Source of the DNA: Dactylonectria macrodidyma
Taxonomy: Eukaryota; Ascomycota; Sordariomycetes; Hypocreales; Nectriaceae
NCBI GenBank assembly: GCA_020744425.1
Contig: JAGMUV010000001.1
Coordinates: 4,092,001 to 4,156,000, forward strand
Reading direction: 5' to 3'
Length of the DNA: 64,000 nt
Positions 44,479-56,009 of this stretch are shown piece by piece. Position 1 is the stretch's first letter. Every line of letters begins with the position of its first letter. The notes beneath the pieces were generated by a model. The model worked only from the letters and a program-made list of their open reading frames with translations, was not told the DNA's origin and did no database searches. Made by a program: the position numbers and the translations under genes.

Positions 44479-46039
44479 ACTATCTGTCTTCTTACTCCTC
44501 TTTAATGAATAGAAACTCTAGGATGATATAAAGGAGAAAGATACGATCTATTAGAGCGCCTTTATAGTGCTTAAGATAGGGAATTATAGCTTCCTTATAG
44601 AGCTAAAGCTTAAGGTAAATATTATAGAATGCGGCCTTATATTTAAAGGGCTGCTTACTTATTAAGACTGGTTTTAAATACTTAGAGGGGATAGTTCTAA
44701 TAGTTTTAATAAAGTCACTAAGGACTAGCTATAAATATATATTATCTAGTTAGAATATAATACTATAATATTTAAACACTTTAGTAAAGATAGCACTCTT
44801 GCTATTATTAGCACTCTCGCTATTATTAGCCGCTATTAGTACTGGCTAGGATACTTATAACTAATGTGTAACTTCATTACTAACTGTAATGTCTGTAAAT
44901 GAAGCTATATATAGAGAGATGTTTAATAAGGACTGCTTAAGCCCCTCCTAATCCCAGACTGACCTTATAGTAACCTTACTATAGACTTTATTACTAACCT
45001 CTTTCTTATTAATACTTATAGTGCCTAATACCTTTAGGTCATTATAGATAGGCTAACTAGGTCTATTATATTAGAAGAAATAACTAGTATAAAGACTAAA
45101 GCATATATATAGCAATTCCTTAACTATTATTTCTATTTCTATAGAATGCCTCATTCTATTATAAGTAATAAAAGAAGTAATTAGATTAGCTAGTTTTAGT
45201 AAGCTTTTTATAAACTCATTAAGATAGAGTAATAACTCAGTACTGTATACTACTCACAAACTGACAAAAGCTTAGAATGCTATAATTAGAAGATCTAATC
45301 CTACCTTTAAGTATATATTAACTTCTTTTAGAAAAATTGGGGTTACTGCTTACTTATAGTGTAACTAGTATTAAATAACTATAAATACCTATCTATTAAA
45401 ATAAGCCCCTTCTTTATAAAACATAGCTATAATGTTAAGGGATTTAAGATTATAGAACTCGCTGCTTTTAAGCTAGGAACTAGTAATAAAGCAAAGTACT
45501 ATAACTAGTCTAGAAACTGCAATAAGCATATGAGTTCATTCAAGCCTTTATAATAGTAGTATAATAATAATAAGAAACCTTAGTAAATAAGCTATAACGT
45601 CCTTTTAAGAAGCTATAGATAGGAGATAAAGTCTGGCTTAATATATATAACTTTAAGTTAGTAAGACCCTTAAAAAAGCTTGACTAGCTATATTAAAAAT
45701 ACATAGTTATAAAAGTAATTAGCTTATATATTATAGAACTTAATATACTTAGAGCGACCTACTTACGATTCTATATCGATCTCTTAAAGAAGGCGAGAGA
45801 GGACCTAGCCTTAGGATAGGTTAATAATAATTACTAGTCTCTACTACTATAAATAGATAACTAAGAAGAATATGAAGTTAAGGATATTCTTTGTACTAAG
45901 TGGAAGCAGTAAGAGCGTAGTATAGTCTATAAGGCTTTAGTATAATAGAAGGGCTATAAAGAAAAGAGCTAGAAATTAGTAGAAAACCTATAAGATCTTA
46001 TAATATTAAACTACTATAAAGAAAGCTATAAACCTATTA

Positions 46040-48035
46040 TTACTTCTAATAGACCTCTTAATAAATTCATTATATATAATTAAGATAGACTGAATAAGCC
46101 TTAATAATAACTATAATAGCCTAAGCTAGAACTTATAAAGAAACTATAATAAGAATATAGTATAGAGTTATAAGGATAGTTACTATAAAGTTATAAAGAG
46201 TAAGAATAAAACTAGTATCTTCTTAGCCCTATAAAGCAAGTATACATACTAGTAGTAGAAAAACTAAAGGCATAAGGGCCTGTGCAGATAAAATAAGACA
46301 AATACACTATAAGGGCATAGTAATACTATAACGATTTTAAGAGGGGGGAGGGATATTTAGTTAACCTCCTTAGTAGCAGGCTCCTCCTCAGGCTCCTCCT
46401 CTTTAAACTCAGAGAGCAGAGCGAAAGGACTAATACGTATAAATAAAGGCAAGTTCTTCTTATTTACTTACTATATAATCATAGTGAGGATATTAATAAA
46501 GTCAATCTATACTAAGAGACTTATGATTATTAAGTGCTATATAGATATAGTATTCTTATTAATAAGATATACTTACTTAGTAATAGTAGTATTAGTAGTA
46601 GTATAAGCTTAAATAACCTTATTATTATAAGATATAAAGTAGAGGACTTTATAAATAGTAGTATAAGTAGAGAACTATATAAAGAATTAGTAAAGATATT
46701 ATATAGTTATAGTAAGTAATACTTATAGTTTAAATAATAAAGTCCTTAGTAAAAAGATCCTTATGCTTCTTAACTTTAGTAAAGAAGTAGTATATTATAA
46801 GATAATATTTAATAGTAAGTTAATAGTAATATTAATATAAACTTACTATAAATATATAGTAAGTACTACTTATAAAAGTATAGCTATAATTATTACCTTT
46901 ATAAGTAAAGTACTTAGAAGAAGAGGCTATTACTATTAGTTAGTAAAATCTATATAATAAACTTATAGTAACTTACTAGAGGAAATAGCTAAGGCAGGCA
47001 GGCACTTAAGTATAAGGATAGGTATAACCTTACTATCCTTATGAGTAGTCTTATTAAAACGCTATATAATGGTATTATAAAGGCATGCCTAGTAGTATAT
47101 AGCGTTATTATAGTGAGTTAGTAGAGTAATAATATAAAAGCAGGAGTATAACTTATATAATATTAGTAGTAAGAGTAGGAATAGTAATAGTAGGGGTAGG
47201 GGTGGATAATAAAGAACTATTACTATGAGTTAATACTAACTATATAAGTAAGGATATAAGATACTTATAGTATTATAATGAAAGTGAGGGTAAGAACTGA
47301 TTAATTGAATTACTACTTATAGGTTAGCTATGAACTTATAATAAAGGGGTAGTATAAAGAGGTTAAGGCTAAAGGCATAGTTATATATAAAGAAATGATT
47401 AAGGCTAAAGAAGGAAGAAAAATCTGATTATAGTAAAGTAAGGAGAGATTTAATAGCTAACTCACAGAAGCCCTAATTATAGCATCTATTAATAGCTATA
47501 ATAATAGGGAAATGAGCGTTATTCTTATTAATAATAACCTATTATTCTTTAGAAGCCTTAATAACCTTATATTCACTTTAAAATCGAAACGCAATAAAGG
47601 CATTATTTAATAATAAGGCTATTATAGTATATAAGAGTGAATAATAAATAATACGCCCTACTTATATAAGCGCTACTAGCTATTGTTTATTAAAACATAC
47701 TCTAAGAATGAAAAAACCCCCTTATTATAAGTAATAGAATATTAAAGGCTAACTCCCCTTAAGTAAGGCCTAGGCAGTAAGGAAGAAGCTATATAACTAT
47801 AGCGTCTTTATAGTAATTAAGCTAGGGATTAGCTATTAAAAGAGCAGAATAAAGAGCGAGTAGGCCCTATAGTCACTACTTAGATAGAATAAATACAAGT
47901 TATAATTAGCTAAGAACCTTAAGTATTAAGAAGAAGGAAAGAGCCTAGTAATAGTAAGGTCAGAAGGTTATAAAGGTATAGTAATAATATTAAGAGCTAG
48001 CTTTAAGGAAAAGTCACCCTTAAGAGAAACCCTAC
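46040..48035. other. Long 3' region of the inner Gypsy, content unknown
   Basis: About 2 kb lie between the chromodomain remnant and the polypurine tract, longer than usual for Ty3/Gypsy elements. No protein motif could be read through the RIP damage. It may hold an extra open frame, another nested element or merely a long untranslated region. Confidence 0.4.
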
Positions 48036-51000
48036 AAAAGAAAAGGGAGGGGCTACTATTATAGGCTTGGCCTAGAGTAGGAAGCTACTGAGTTAACCGT
48101 AGAGACGCCCTAGCTAGCTCGCAGCGATCTCGCTGCTTAGCCAGGCCGATACTGGCCCTAAGAGCGATATCGCCAGAATCTAGCCCTAGACTAAGGGCTA
48201 GCAGCCCTAGCTATAGACCTATATAACAGAGGCTTGCTATAACCTAGTAGTGACCTTACTTAGCTTAAGATACTTTAATTTACTGAACACTCTCTTATTA
48301 AATAAGCCTAGGGTCTTCTCCTTATAGTAAGTAGTATATTTTTTAATTTTTTATTTATTTTTAATTATTTCTTTATTTCTATAAGATCCTTATTAAGCTT
48401 TATTAATTAGCTTTATATAAAGGCAATAGTATAGTATATCTTACTTTATTAGGCTTTATAGTATTTATATTTTATACTTTAAGATAAGAAAGTTTCAATT
48501 ATTTCTTTTATTAATACTTTATTAATACTATTATTAATTAAAGTTTAAGATCTTATATTATAGTCTAAATCTAATTCTTAAGAGGAGTGATTGTTAATAT
48601 TATTAAAGTTTACTTAGCCAGTCTTCTAATTTATTATTAGGTTAATTTATTTTAATTATAAATACTTTAAGATTAAAGTATAATATATAATAAGTATTAT
48701 ATTAAATAAGATTCCTTTATTTTATCTTTTTATAAAAACCTTAAGATAATTAAGCTCTTTAGTTATTCTTTTATTATTATAATTAAATAAAGTTCTTTTA
48801 AGGTTTTATACTTTATAAGGTTTTGCTTTATCTTTTTATAGGAGTTTTAATATATTTATTACTATAAAGTAAATATAATTAAATTCTATATTACTATTTA
48901 TTAAAGTAAGTAGCTAGTTTTCTTTAATTTATACTTATATTTCTAAGTAGTAGTATATTATTTATTTGCTTTTAGTTATATATAGAGCTCTTATTTTTAA
49001 GAGTTCTACTTCTTTTAATTCTATACTTATTTATTACTTTATTATAAATAGTATTAAGAGTTTTTTATACTTTTTATTATTCTATTTTATAAAGATTAGA
49101 ATATTTATTTATAATTATACTTATACTATATATTAACCTTATTATATATATATATTTAATACTTAAGTTATTAATAATTAATAAGTTAAGTATTATAATA
49201 TTAGTACTTTATTAAGTAATTTATATTATATTCTATAAGCTATATAATCCTTAGGTTTTTATACTATTTCTATATTTAATAGTCTTCTATATTTTTTACT
49301 TTATAAGGCTTTATTATAAGTTAACTATTTACTTATACTAAGAAATAATCCTATTTAAGCTTTTTTATAAAATATATAGTATATTCTTAGTAAATATAAG
49401 AGGCTTATAAAATTTCCTTATATTTCTAATATTCTTAGTATACTTAGAGTTTGTCTTTCTTAAGCTATTATTTAGCTATATTTTGTAAGTTTTATCTATT
49501 ATTCTAGTATAGAGCTTGGATATATATGTCTGCTTCTTTTATAGGGTCTTATATTTCTCTAGTAAACTATTCAATTTAAATATCTTTTATTATATATATT
49601 AGTACGTCTTATTCTTTTAGAATAATATTTTAGAGTTTATTATTTATTTTTAGATATTTATTTACTAATATAAGGATATCTTTATCCTTAATTATATACT
49701 TAGCTCTTTTAGTATAGTATATATTATTTCTTATACTAAATAGTAATATAAAGTAATTATATATTATACTATTATTTAATATAATAAGTTATTTTTTACT
49801 AATTTATTATTAAAGAGTAAGGTATTATTAAAGAGTGTTAATTACTATTTATTTACTAGGTTTTAGTATATTAAGCTATTAGTTAAGGATATTAAATTTA
49901 TTAAAATCTTCTATTTATATTAATAGTTTTCTAAGTTATTAAACTATAGTAATAGTATATATTTTATTATTAGGTTAAAGTATAATAATTAGATATTCTA
50001 AAACTTATCCTTTTAGAATTAGTTTCTATTTTTAGGTTATCTTATTCTAGATTCTCTATTCTAGTTCTTTTTCTTTCTTTTCTTCTTCTATTTATTCATC
50101 CTTAGGGTTAGTCTTACTAATTAGCCTTCCTTAGGGTATGTCTTTATATTTTAAGTCTTTTATCTAATCTTACTCTTACTATGCTTTACTAAACTATTTA
50201 TTATAACTGCTTTAAATTATATTAATAGATTAAGTAAGGAGGTTATCTCCTTTCTTAATTAAGTTAATATTATAAGTAAGTATAATAATAGGCTTAAATA
50301 GTTTCTTTTCTTTCCTAGGTTTCTTATAGTCTTAGAAGAAGTATTTTAGCTTATTATAATTATAGTATTTAAATGTTTTTCTCTTTTATTATTATATTGC
50401 TCTGAGTTCTATAAGTCTTATTATAGTACTATAGGATGTGTATAGAGTATGCTATCTCCTCTAATTAGCTTTATTTTTCTAATCCCTATTTTTAATATAG
50501 TTTCCTTTATTTTATTTTACTTTATACTTAAAGAGCTTATTATTAATTATAATATATAATTAAGTATAAGTATTAAAGATAATAAGGGGTTTTAATATCT
50601 TAAAACCTTATTTTTAATATTATCTTTAAGTCTTTAATAGAACTTATTAATTATAATATCTTTATTTTAATTAAGCTTAATTAAGAGATATTAGAATTCT
50701 ATAAAATATTCTAATATTACTTTATATTATCTTAATTTCTAAATTATTTAAAAAGTATTATATTTTTTATTCTATTTATTATAAGTATTAATAAGTCTTT
50801 ATATAATTAGAAGTTCTTAAAGAGTTTATTAGTTTTAATATAGTAATTACTATAAGAGTTCTTAATAAAGTCTTTTAAGACTAATTCAAACTTTTATAAA
50901 GCCCTTCTTTTAAATAGGCTTATTATATATCTAACCTTTAGTTCTTTATTTATAAATATAGTAAAGTAATATATAAAATATAACTTAAATTATATAAAGT

Positions 51001-51536
51001 GCTTATAAAAGTCCTTAAAAGTACTATTAAACTTAATTAGTATTAGTAGTTTAAGGGTTTCTTTAGTATTATAAGGTTATACTTATTAAATTAGTATATT
51101 AAAACTAGTAAATTATTCTACTTAATACTACTATTTACTTCTAATAGCGATTTAAACTATAATTAATTCTATAATTCGCGTTTTAAGAATAGTAATAGTA
51201 TTTATAATATTTAGGCCTTATTAGGCTCTGAGGGCCGCGAACTATGCTTTATAGTGTTTATATGCATTATAGTTCAGCTTAGATATATTAATCATTTCAT
51301 TATTAAAACGTTGGTTTTTAATATAAAGTGTAGTAATCTCCTTATCCTTATTTCCGGATAAGTCTATATCTTAGTCTCTATTAGGATCCTAGGCTTTATG
51401 CTAAAAAGCGGGTCTCTTATTCTTAAAAGAGCTAGAGCTAGTATTAGTAAGAGTTATAAGTATTATAATAGCTTATTATTATTACTTAGTATATAAAGTA
51501 ACTATTTAAATAAGAGCTATTAATATATAATAATTA

Positions 51537-51936
51537 TATTTATAAGCTAGTTTATATAAAGTATAAAGTAGCTTAAGAATAGGTTCTTAAAGAATAAATT
51601 AAAGTTTATATTAATAAAGTAATTAGATTATACTTACTAAATAGTAATTATAGTATTATATTAAATAATAGTTAATATATAATAATATATAGTAATTAGA
51701 ATAAATTAAAGTAATTAAATTATATTAATAGCTAAAGAGCTGCTTATTTTAGATATATACTTCTTAAGTATTTATATACTAGATAAATTGTAGGTTCTAT
51801 AGATCGTGCGATCTATGGATTGTAACAATCCTAAGAATTACGATCCTTAGGTTATTAGATGAAATTTGTAAGTACTATATTACTGCCGGTCCTGACTGCC
51901 TTTAGACCCCTTAGGTCGAGCATGGGTCGTGATATA
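51537..51936 (-). repeat. 5' LTR of the outer Gypsy element
   Basis: This is the partner of 36419-36818. The mutation load changes sharply inside this LTR: the first part is fully AT-converted while the last about 130 bp keep CG-rich words (GATCGTGCGATCTATGG). Confidence 0.8.
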
Positions 51937-52099
51937 AGTAGCTAAGAGTGGGGTTAATATCAGACTGCTACTATATTGTAGCCAAAAGATAGGCTAATAA
52001 TAGTTAGGTTAGTAAAATTAGCTTCTTATAGTAAGTGGCTAGTTATAGCTCTAGCTGCTATTAGTAGCCGCCTGTGGCTAGTGGAGGGGCAAGCAGGCT

Positions 52100-52340
52100 A
52101 CTAGTAGCTGAGGAGGAGGGCACAGAAGGAAGAACCTTTTAAAACAGGAGACCGGTCCCCTACGGGGTCTATTAATGACTTTCGGAATGAGCCTAATAAG
52201 CAAGGCAAAAGAGAAAGAGAAAGAAAGAACCTGATATAAGCAAAGCATTTGTCTTGTGAAAGAAACTTGTAAAAAACAAGGCTGATAAGCACTGTCTTGT
52301 GAAGCTTAGTGTGCGCATTTATGTACCAGGTGGGTGGCGG
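52100..52340. repeat. Composite of dispersed repeat fragments
   Basis: Three known repeat pieces abut. GGAGGGCACAGAAGGAAG-AACCTTTT (52113-52140) is the truncated end of the repeat seen at 8850-9290. ACAGGAGACCGGTCCCCTAC and GACTTTCGGAATGAGCC (52144-52195) match 58910 and 35922. GATAAGCACTGTCTTGTGAA and ACCAGGTGGGTGGC (52280-52335) match 14165-14260. This suggests repeated insertion or a larger composite family. Confidence 0.6.
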
Positions 52341-52614
52341 CGAAGCCCTGCGACCTGGCGAAGCATGGTGAGTCTAAGGACAATGTGGGGTCCAATATTA
52401 TAGGTCTGGTCCGATCCGCTGACCCTCAAATGGTCTGAGCCCGCTAAGGTAAGAGCCGGGAGCCCCTGACTTGACGTAACTCCGCCACAAGCCATGGAGT
52501 TCGCCAGATGAGGCCTCCTAGGCACTGGATCTGCTAACCTTGGCAGCCTCGGCGAGGCCCGAAGGGAGTCCTCTTGGGCCTCGGGCAGAAGCAGCGTCGA
52601 CAAAGCGTCGGGGG
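52341..52614. other. Region between repeats upstream of a HET gene
   Basis: GC-rich, with palindromic bits such as GCCTCGGCGAGGC at 52546. Open frames on both strands overlap each other and look like repeat sequence; no gene is supported. Confidence 0.35.
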
Positions 52615-52835
52615 GGCTTGATAGTGGTGGCACAAATTGTGGCTCAACCCGCCAACCGCCGCACCAATGGCGCATGTGGTGTGGCGCAAATGTTGTGGCG
52701 CACGTGTTGTGGTAAAGAAGGGGGCTGAGTTTGGTGGCGCGAACATCTGTGGTGCAGCTCGCACGGATCGTTTAGTGGCTCGAGTTTACGAAGGAGGGCG
52801 CGGAAGAAAGAACCTTTCGTTCCTCAAGGCATATT
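52615..52835 (+). repeat. Dispersed repeat, copy C, just upstream of a HET gene
   Basis: Multiple GTGGCGCA/GTGGCACA units lead into TCGCACGGATCGTTTAGTGG, GAAGGAGGGCGCGGAAGAAA and AACCTTTCGTTCCTCAAGGCA-type end at about 52813-52833. It is nearly the same as 55460-55587 and 9160-9276. It ends about 100 bp before the start codon of the HET gene at 52936 and may therefore supply or disturb its promoter. Confidence 0.65.
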
Positions 52836-52935
52836 GCGATTCTATTTTCTCGATAGTGAGCACACTTGGTGCCTTGCTGGCCTCCTACATCATTCTACCC
52901 CAAGTCCACCGCCGAACTTTCGTGCTTTAGCCGCG

Positions 52936-54930
52936 ATGGAAGCTCCAGAATTGAGTGCCTCATTCTGTTCTTGGTGCCAGCAGCTCGATGACTCTCTCCT
53001 CGACGCCGAGCGCGACGATATTCCAGCAACAGGAAAGCCTATTGTCATCATTGGACATCGGGTCAGAAATACGGAATGTACAGTATGCCGATTCTTCCTC
53101 GCACACTCTGCGAAGTATAAGAAGAGGTATAAGTTGCATATCAGACTGTTCGACCGAATCCAGCAGCCTCTCCTGAATTCACCAATGTTCACCCCCAAAC
53201 GATTTCTTAGCGTGATCCGCCAAAACAAGAGGCTAAGATACGATTCCGCTATCAAAGAAGAGATTATTCACGAAGGCATTATCATGTTCGCACCGAGGCA
53301 GGACTCCATTACATCCGAAATTTCACTGTTGAATCCGGCACGTATCGACTATCGGCAGCTGCAGTCCTCAATGGCCCACTGCAAGGAGACTCACCGCATT
53401 TGCCGTCGGCGTGTAGATTGTGATTACGATCTCCCATACATCAAGCTGATTGACTGCACTGACTGCCGCATCGTTCGAGGCGACCCCGGCATGGTGTATC
53501 TTGCCTTGAGTTACGTCTGGGGCCAGGCCACAAAACCTCAACAAACAGGGAATAGTACTACAAAAAAACAACAACCAGACACAAAATTCTCGTTCGAAAG
53601 TGTGCCTTTGACCGTACGAGATGCTATACTGGTTGTCAGAAACCTGGGAATGAAGTACCTATGGGTTGACCAATACTGCATAAATCAAGACGACGACCAA
53701 GAAAAGGAGCTGATGATTGGGCGCATGGATGAGATATACGAGCACGCCGAAGCGACTATTGTGGCTGTCTACGGAGAGAATGCTGAATGCGGGCTGCCTG
53801 GAGTTTCTATCCCGAGAATCCCTCAGCCTCGTCTTCAAACGTCATGCTGGCAGTTTATCTCGTCGTGTCCGCCTATCAAGACGGTAATCAACCGCTCAAT
53901 CTGGGCTACTCGAGGCTGGACCTATCAAGAAGCACGGCTTTCCCGACGATGTCTATTCTTCACTGAACATCAGGTTTATCTCGTATGCCAACATGCAACT
54001 TATAGCGAGGCTTTACACACAAAGTCTCAGGATGACTGGATCTCTATTCTACTCAACTCTAGTCGTCTGGATCACACGCTCTTCGGACACTCGGTTAAGA
54101 TTGGTGGCGCACTCTTCTGGGATAGATGCGTTTTTTCACAGAAGCGACTGACTTACGGAAACGATATTCTCAATGCATTCCGTGGGATATTAAGAAGATC
54201 ACCTTTCGTCTCGTTCTGGGGAGTACCCATCATTCCTCTTCCAGCCCGAATGGACGCAAATATTGGGTTTGCCTTAGGTCTCTTGTGGTGCCGGCGACCG
54301 AAGTGGTCAGTTGACCGCCACCTCGCAGAACGGGTTTCAGATGAACCCATGGGGCGACGAGTCAATTTTCCAACATGGAGTTGGACGAGCATGCCAACTG
54401 AGGTTTTCAATGATGGCTACGGTGGTCAGTCGGTCTTTGGGGCGTATCTCGATGGTATCTCTAAAGAAACAAATCCAAATCATGCTAGCGTTCGATTTTG
54501 GGTTATGTTAGGGGGAAATTATATGCCATTGAATGATGTCGTCTCACATCGTGAGAAGCTTATACCCGAGGGCAAGGATTCTCAACGATTATTGGTGGAG
54601 GGTAATTTGGTTCGTTTGTGTCGAGAGTACGGAAAAGGCCACCGAGTTCATGATTGCCAGCATCTTGACCTCGTGTTCTTCGCGACGTTGGATATGGAGC
54701 CCTATCCGGCCAAAAAATGCCAAGAGGTCTTAGTGGAGGACGCGTTAGTATTAATTAACTGGACCGATTCTCAGAGACAGACCCAGAGGAGATTTGTCAT
54801 GATGTTGCTGGAATGGGTTGAAGAAGGGGTAGCTGAACGACGGGGATTGGTGTCTAATTATCGGGCCGAATACTCTGCCGAGATACTCAACCAAATTCCT
54901 ACCGCCCGGAAGACTTTTATACTAAAGTAG
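52936..54930 (+). CDS. HET-domain protein
   Basis: The frame has no intron and ends at 54930. I prefer the ATG at 52936 (MEAPELSASFCSWCQQLDDS; context GCCGCGATGG) over the in-frame ATG at 52834, because the first 34 codons overlap the end of a dispersed repeat. The product is 664 residues. An N-terminal Cys-rich segment (CSWCQQL ... CTVCRFFLAHS) is typical of fungal HET proteins. The HET domain has VYLALSYVWG (about residue 185), MKYLWVDQYCINQDDDQEKE (about 240) and ATRGWTYQEARLSRRCLFFT (about 327). Such proteins act in non-self recognition and trigger incompatibility cell death. No lesion is visible. A second HET gene lies 1.5 kb downstream on the same strand. Confidence 0.9.
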   Translation: MEAPELSASFCSWCQQLDDSLLDAERDDIPATGKPIVIIGHRVRNTECTVCRFFLAHSAKYKKRYKLHIRLFDRIQQPLLNSPMFTPKRFLSVIRQNKRLRYDSAIKEEIIHEGIIMFAPRQDSITSEISLLNPARIDYRQLQSSMAHCKETHRICRRRVDCDYDLPYIKLIDCTDCRIVRGDPGMVYLALSYVWGQATKPQQTGNSTTKKQQPDTKFSFESVPLTVRDAILVVRNLGMKYLWVDQYCINQDDDQEKELMIGRMDEIYEHAEATIVAVYGENAECGLPGVSIPRIPQPRLQTSCWQFISSCPPIKTVINRSIWATRGWTYQEARLSRRCLFFTEHQVYLVCQHATYSEALHTKSQDDWISILLNSSRLDHTLFGHSVKIGGALFWDRCVFSQKRLTYGNDILNAFRGILRRSPFVSFWGVPIIPLPARMDANIGFALGLLWCRRPKWSVDRHLAERVSDEPMGRRVNFPTWSWTSMPTEVFNDGYGGQSVFGAYLDGISKETNPNHASVRFWVMLGGNYMPLNDVVSHREKLIPEGKDSQRLLVEGNLVRLCREYGKGHRVHDCQHLDLVFFATLDMEPYPAKKCQEVLVEDALVLINWTDSQRQTQRRFVMMLLEWVEEGVAERRGLVSNYRAEYSAEILNQIPTARKTFILK

Positions 54931-55359
54931 GACGCAGATGTGTAATAGAAGCATTAAGAGGCTAAAACGCCGACCCACTTTGGCAGAGTTCTCTTGGCAA
55001 AGGTCCCGCACCAGGCTGCGTAGGACTGGGGAGTCTCAAGCGTCGGAATCCCATATAGCATTTTCAAGAGTCTGGAGGAGAGACTTATAATATTAATGAT
55101 ACCTGACCACAGTTGCTGCCTCCTCTCTATAGTCATATTCATCCAGGGGAAGCTCTATAATTACCGACTATATCATCACCTTCCGACCGACTGGCCCAGA
55201 GCTTTTGTATTTTTACATGTATCTCCGGCTGCAAGAAATAAGGCAGTTACGCCAGATTGAGGTGATGCAAGTGCCACACAAGAGACAGATATCTAAAGGA
55301 AAAGGAATTCTTAATTGATAGTAGCTGAGATGTATTGAGGGGCACTTGAGCCTGGCGTC
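54931..55359. other. Intergenic between HET genes, no gene seen
   Basis: This contains the 3' flank of the HET gene at 52936-54930. No open frame with protein character and no repeat was recognised until the repeat at 55360. Confidence 0.4.
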
Positions 55360-55590
55360 AACGGTTCGCCAAGGCTGGGTGGGCGGCCCAATTGGCGTAG
55401 CGCATGCGTTGGGTCGTGGCTTAAAAAGTGGCGCAAGTGTTTGGGTTGTGTGGCGTAAAAGGTGGCTCGCTGATCGTGGTGAAGCAAGTGGCACAGGATT
55501 TGTGGTGCAGGCGCGGAGCACGGATCGTTTAGTGGCCCGAGCTTAGGAAGGAGGTGCGGAAGATAGAACCTTTCGTTCCTCAAGGCAAAT
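55360..55590 (+). repeat. Dispersed repeat, copy D
   Basis: The same succession of units as copy C: GTGGCGCAAG and GTGGCGTAAAAGGTGGC units, CACGGATCGTTTAGTGGC, GGAAGGAGGTGCGGAAGA, and AACCTTTCGTTCCTCAAGGC at 55567-55586. It precedes the gene fragment starting at 55685. Confidence 0.65.
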
Positions 55591-55684
55591 CTGAAAGCTT
55601 CCGAAATAGCAAATTTATCTTATAGCTATCTTTATTTCTTTAACCATCTGATCTTGCCCAGGTTGTAGTATTGAACCACTCTCC

Positions 55685-55990
55685 ATGGCGCCAATTGATT
55701 ACTCTAAATGGGACAATATAGACACCGATTCTGAGCCACAAACCCCCACTCCGCAGATGCCTCCAGTTGAAGCAAACCCAGCACCTGCTCCAGCCAGCTC
55801 ACAGTCGGCTGCACCGGCATCGACGGGAACAGACAGCGCGTCGGGTTCCATCCAAGCCGTCATCGTCCGGTGCGACGTTGAGAGACTGAAATCCGCGCCT
55901 TAATCCGATACGATGATCCAGGCAGATCATCCCGTCTTCTCGCGGCCCGCGCCTCCTGTCCCAGGACTCATCGAGGTCCCGCTGGTCCTC
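55685..55990 (+). pseudogene. N-terminal fragment of a conserved fungal protein
   Basis: The frame starts MAPIDYSKWDNIDTDSEPQT, an N-terminus I associate with a family of conserved fungal proteins, followed by a Pro/Ala/Ser linker and SIQAVIVRCDVERLKSAP, where TAA ends it at 55903. In another frame DHPVFSRPAPPVPGLIEVPL and VLYRVPVTRA continue the same kind of protein to about 55990, suggesting a frameshift. The rest is missing: a repeat-like end (GACGCGGAAGGAAGAACCTT) follows at about 56016. It is probably a gene truncated by the repeat. The exact family is uncertain. Confidence 0.5.
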
Positions 55991-56009
55991 TACCGTGTCC
56001 CCGTGACCC

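Larger units (their letters stand above)
40842..48326 (+). mobile_element. RIP-destroyed Gypsy chromovirus (inner, nested)
   Basis: Two 270-bp LTRs (40842-41111 and 48057-48326) are flanked by the 5-bp duplication GTAAG (40837-40841 and 48327-48331). Plus-strand remnants appear in Ty3/Gypsy order. A possible CCHC knuckle with Cys mutated to Tyr lies near 41980. Reverse transcriptase follows at about 42930-43350 (EELLVLRKTLNDLFNKRYIQ, AALVLFIKKLGSGLRFYYNY, WFTKLNVIIAFYKLRIAKEH). Integrase is at about 44880-45420 (LTIDFITNLF, VIIDRLTRSIILEEITSI, STVYYSQTDKSLECYN) and a chromodomain at about 45860-46010 (EEYEVKDILCTKWKQ). A purine tract (AAAAGAAAAGGGAGGGG) precedes the 3' LTR at about 48036. All frames are stopped, mostly by TGG/CAA/CAG to TAG/TAA changes. 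Confidence 0.92.
36419..51936 (-). mobile_element. RIP-destroyed Ty3/Gypsy retrotransposon (outer)
   Basis: Two 400-bp LTRs (36419-36818 and 51537-51936) align end to end; the differences are mostly C/T and G/A. The left copy starts TGTCTACAAG, the right one TATTTATAAG, its RIPed form. On the minus strand, around 40380-40530, stops aside, the sequence reads WFIVLNLKSVYS-like and FKTKFRLFKYLIIPF, the Ty3/Gypsy reverse transcriptase core, with RNase H/integrase remnants toward 37,000. A pyrimidine run just inside the left LTR (ATCTCCTTTTT, 36821 onward) is the complement of a polypurine tract, agreeing with minus orientation. No convincing target duplication was found (AGTCA versus AGTAG). The second element at 40842-48326 sits inside it. 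Confidence 0.85.

Noticed and set aside
46534..46719. 61-codon frame in RIPed DNA
   Set aside because: It consists of low-complexity AT-rich codons inside a dead retrotransposon.
51937..52100. Continuation of the outer Gypsy element beyond 51936
   Set aside because: LTR alignment ends at 51936 and base composition returns to normal.
52834..52935. Extra 34 N-terminal codons on the HET protein
   Set aside because: They overlap the edge of a dispersed repeat and are not HET-like; the ATG at 52936 has a better context.
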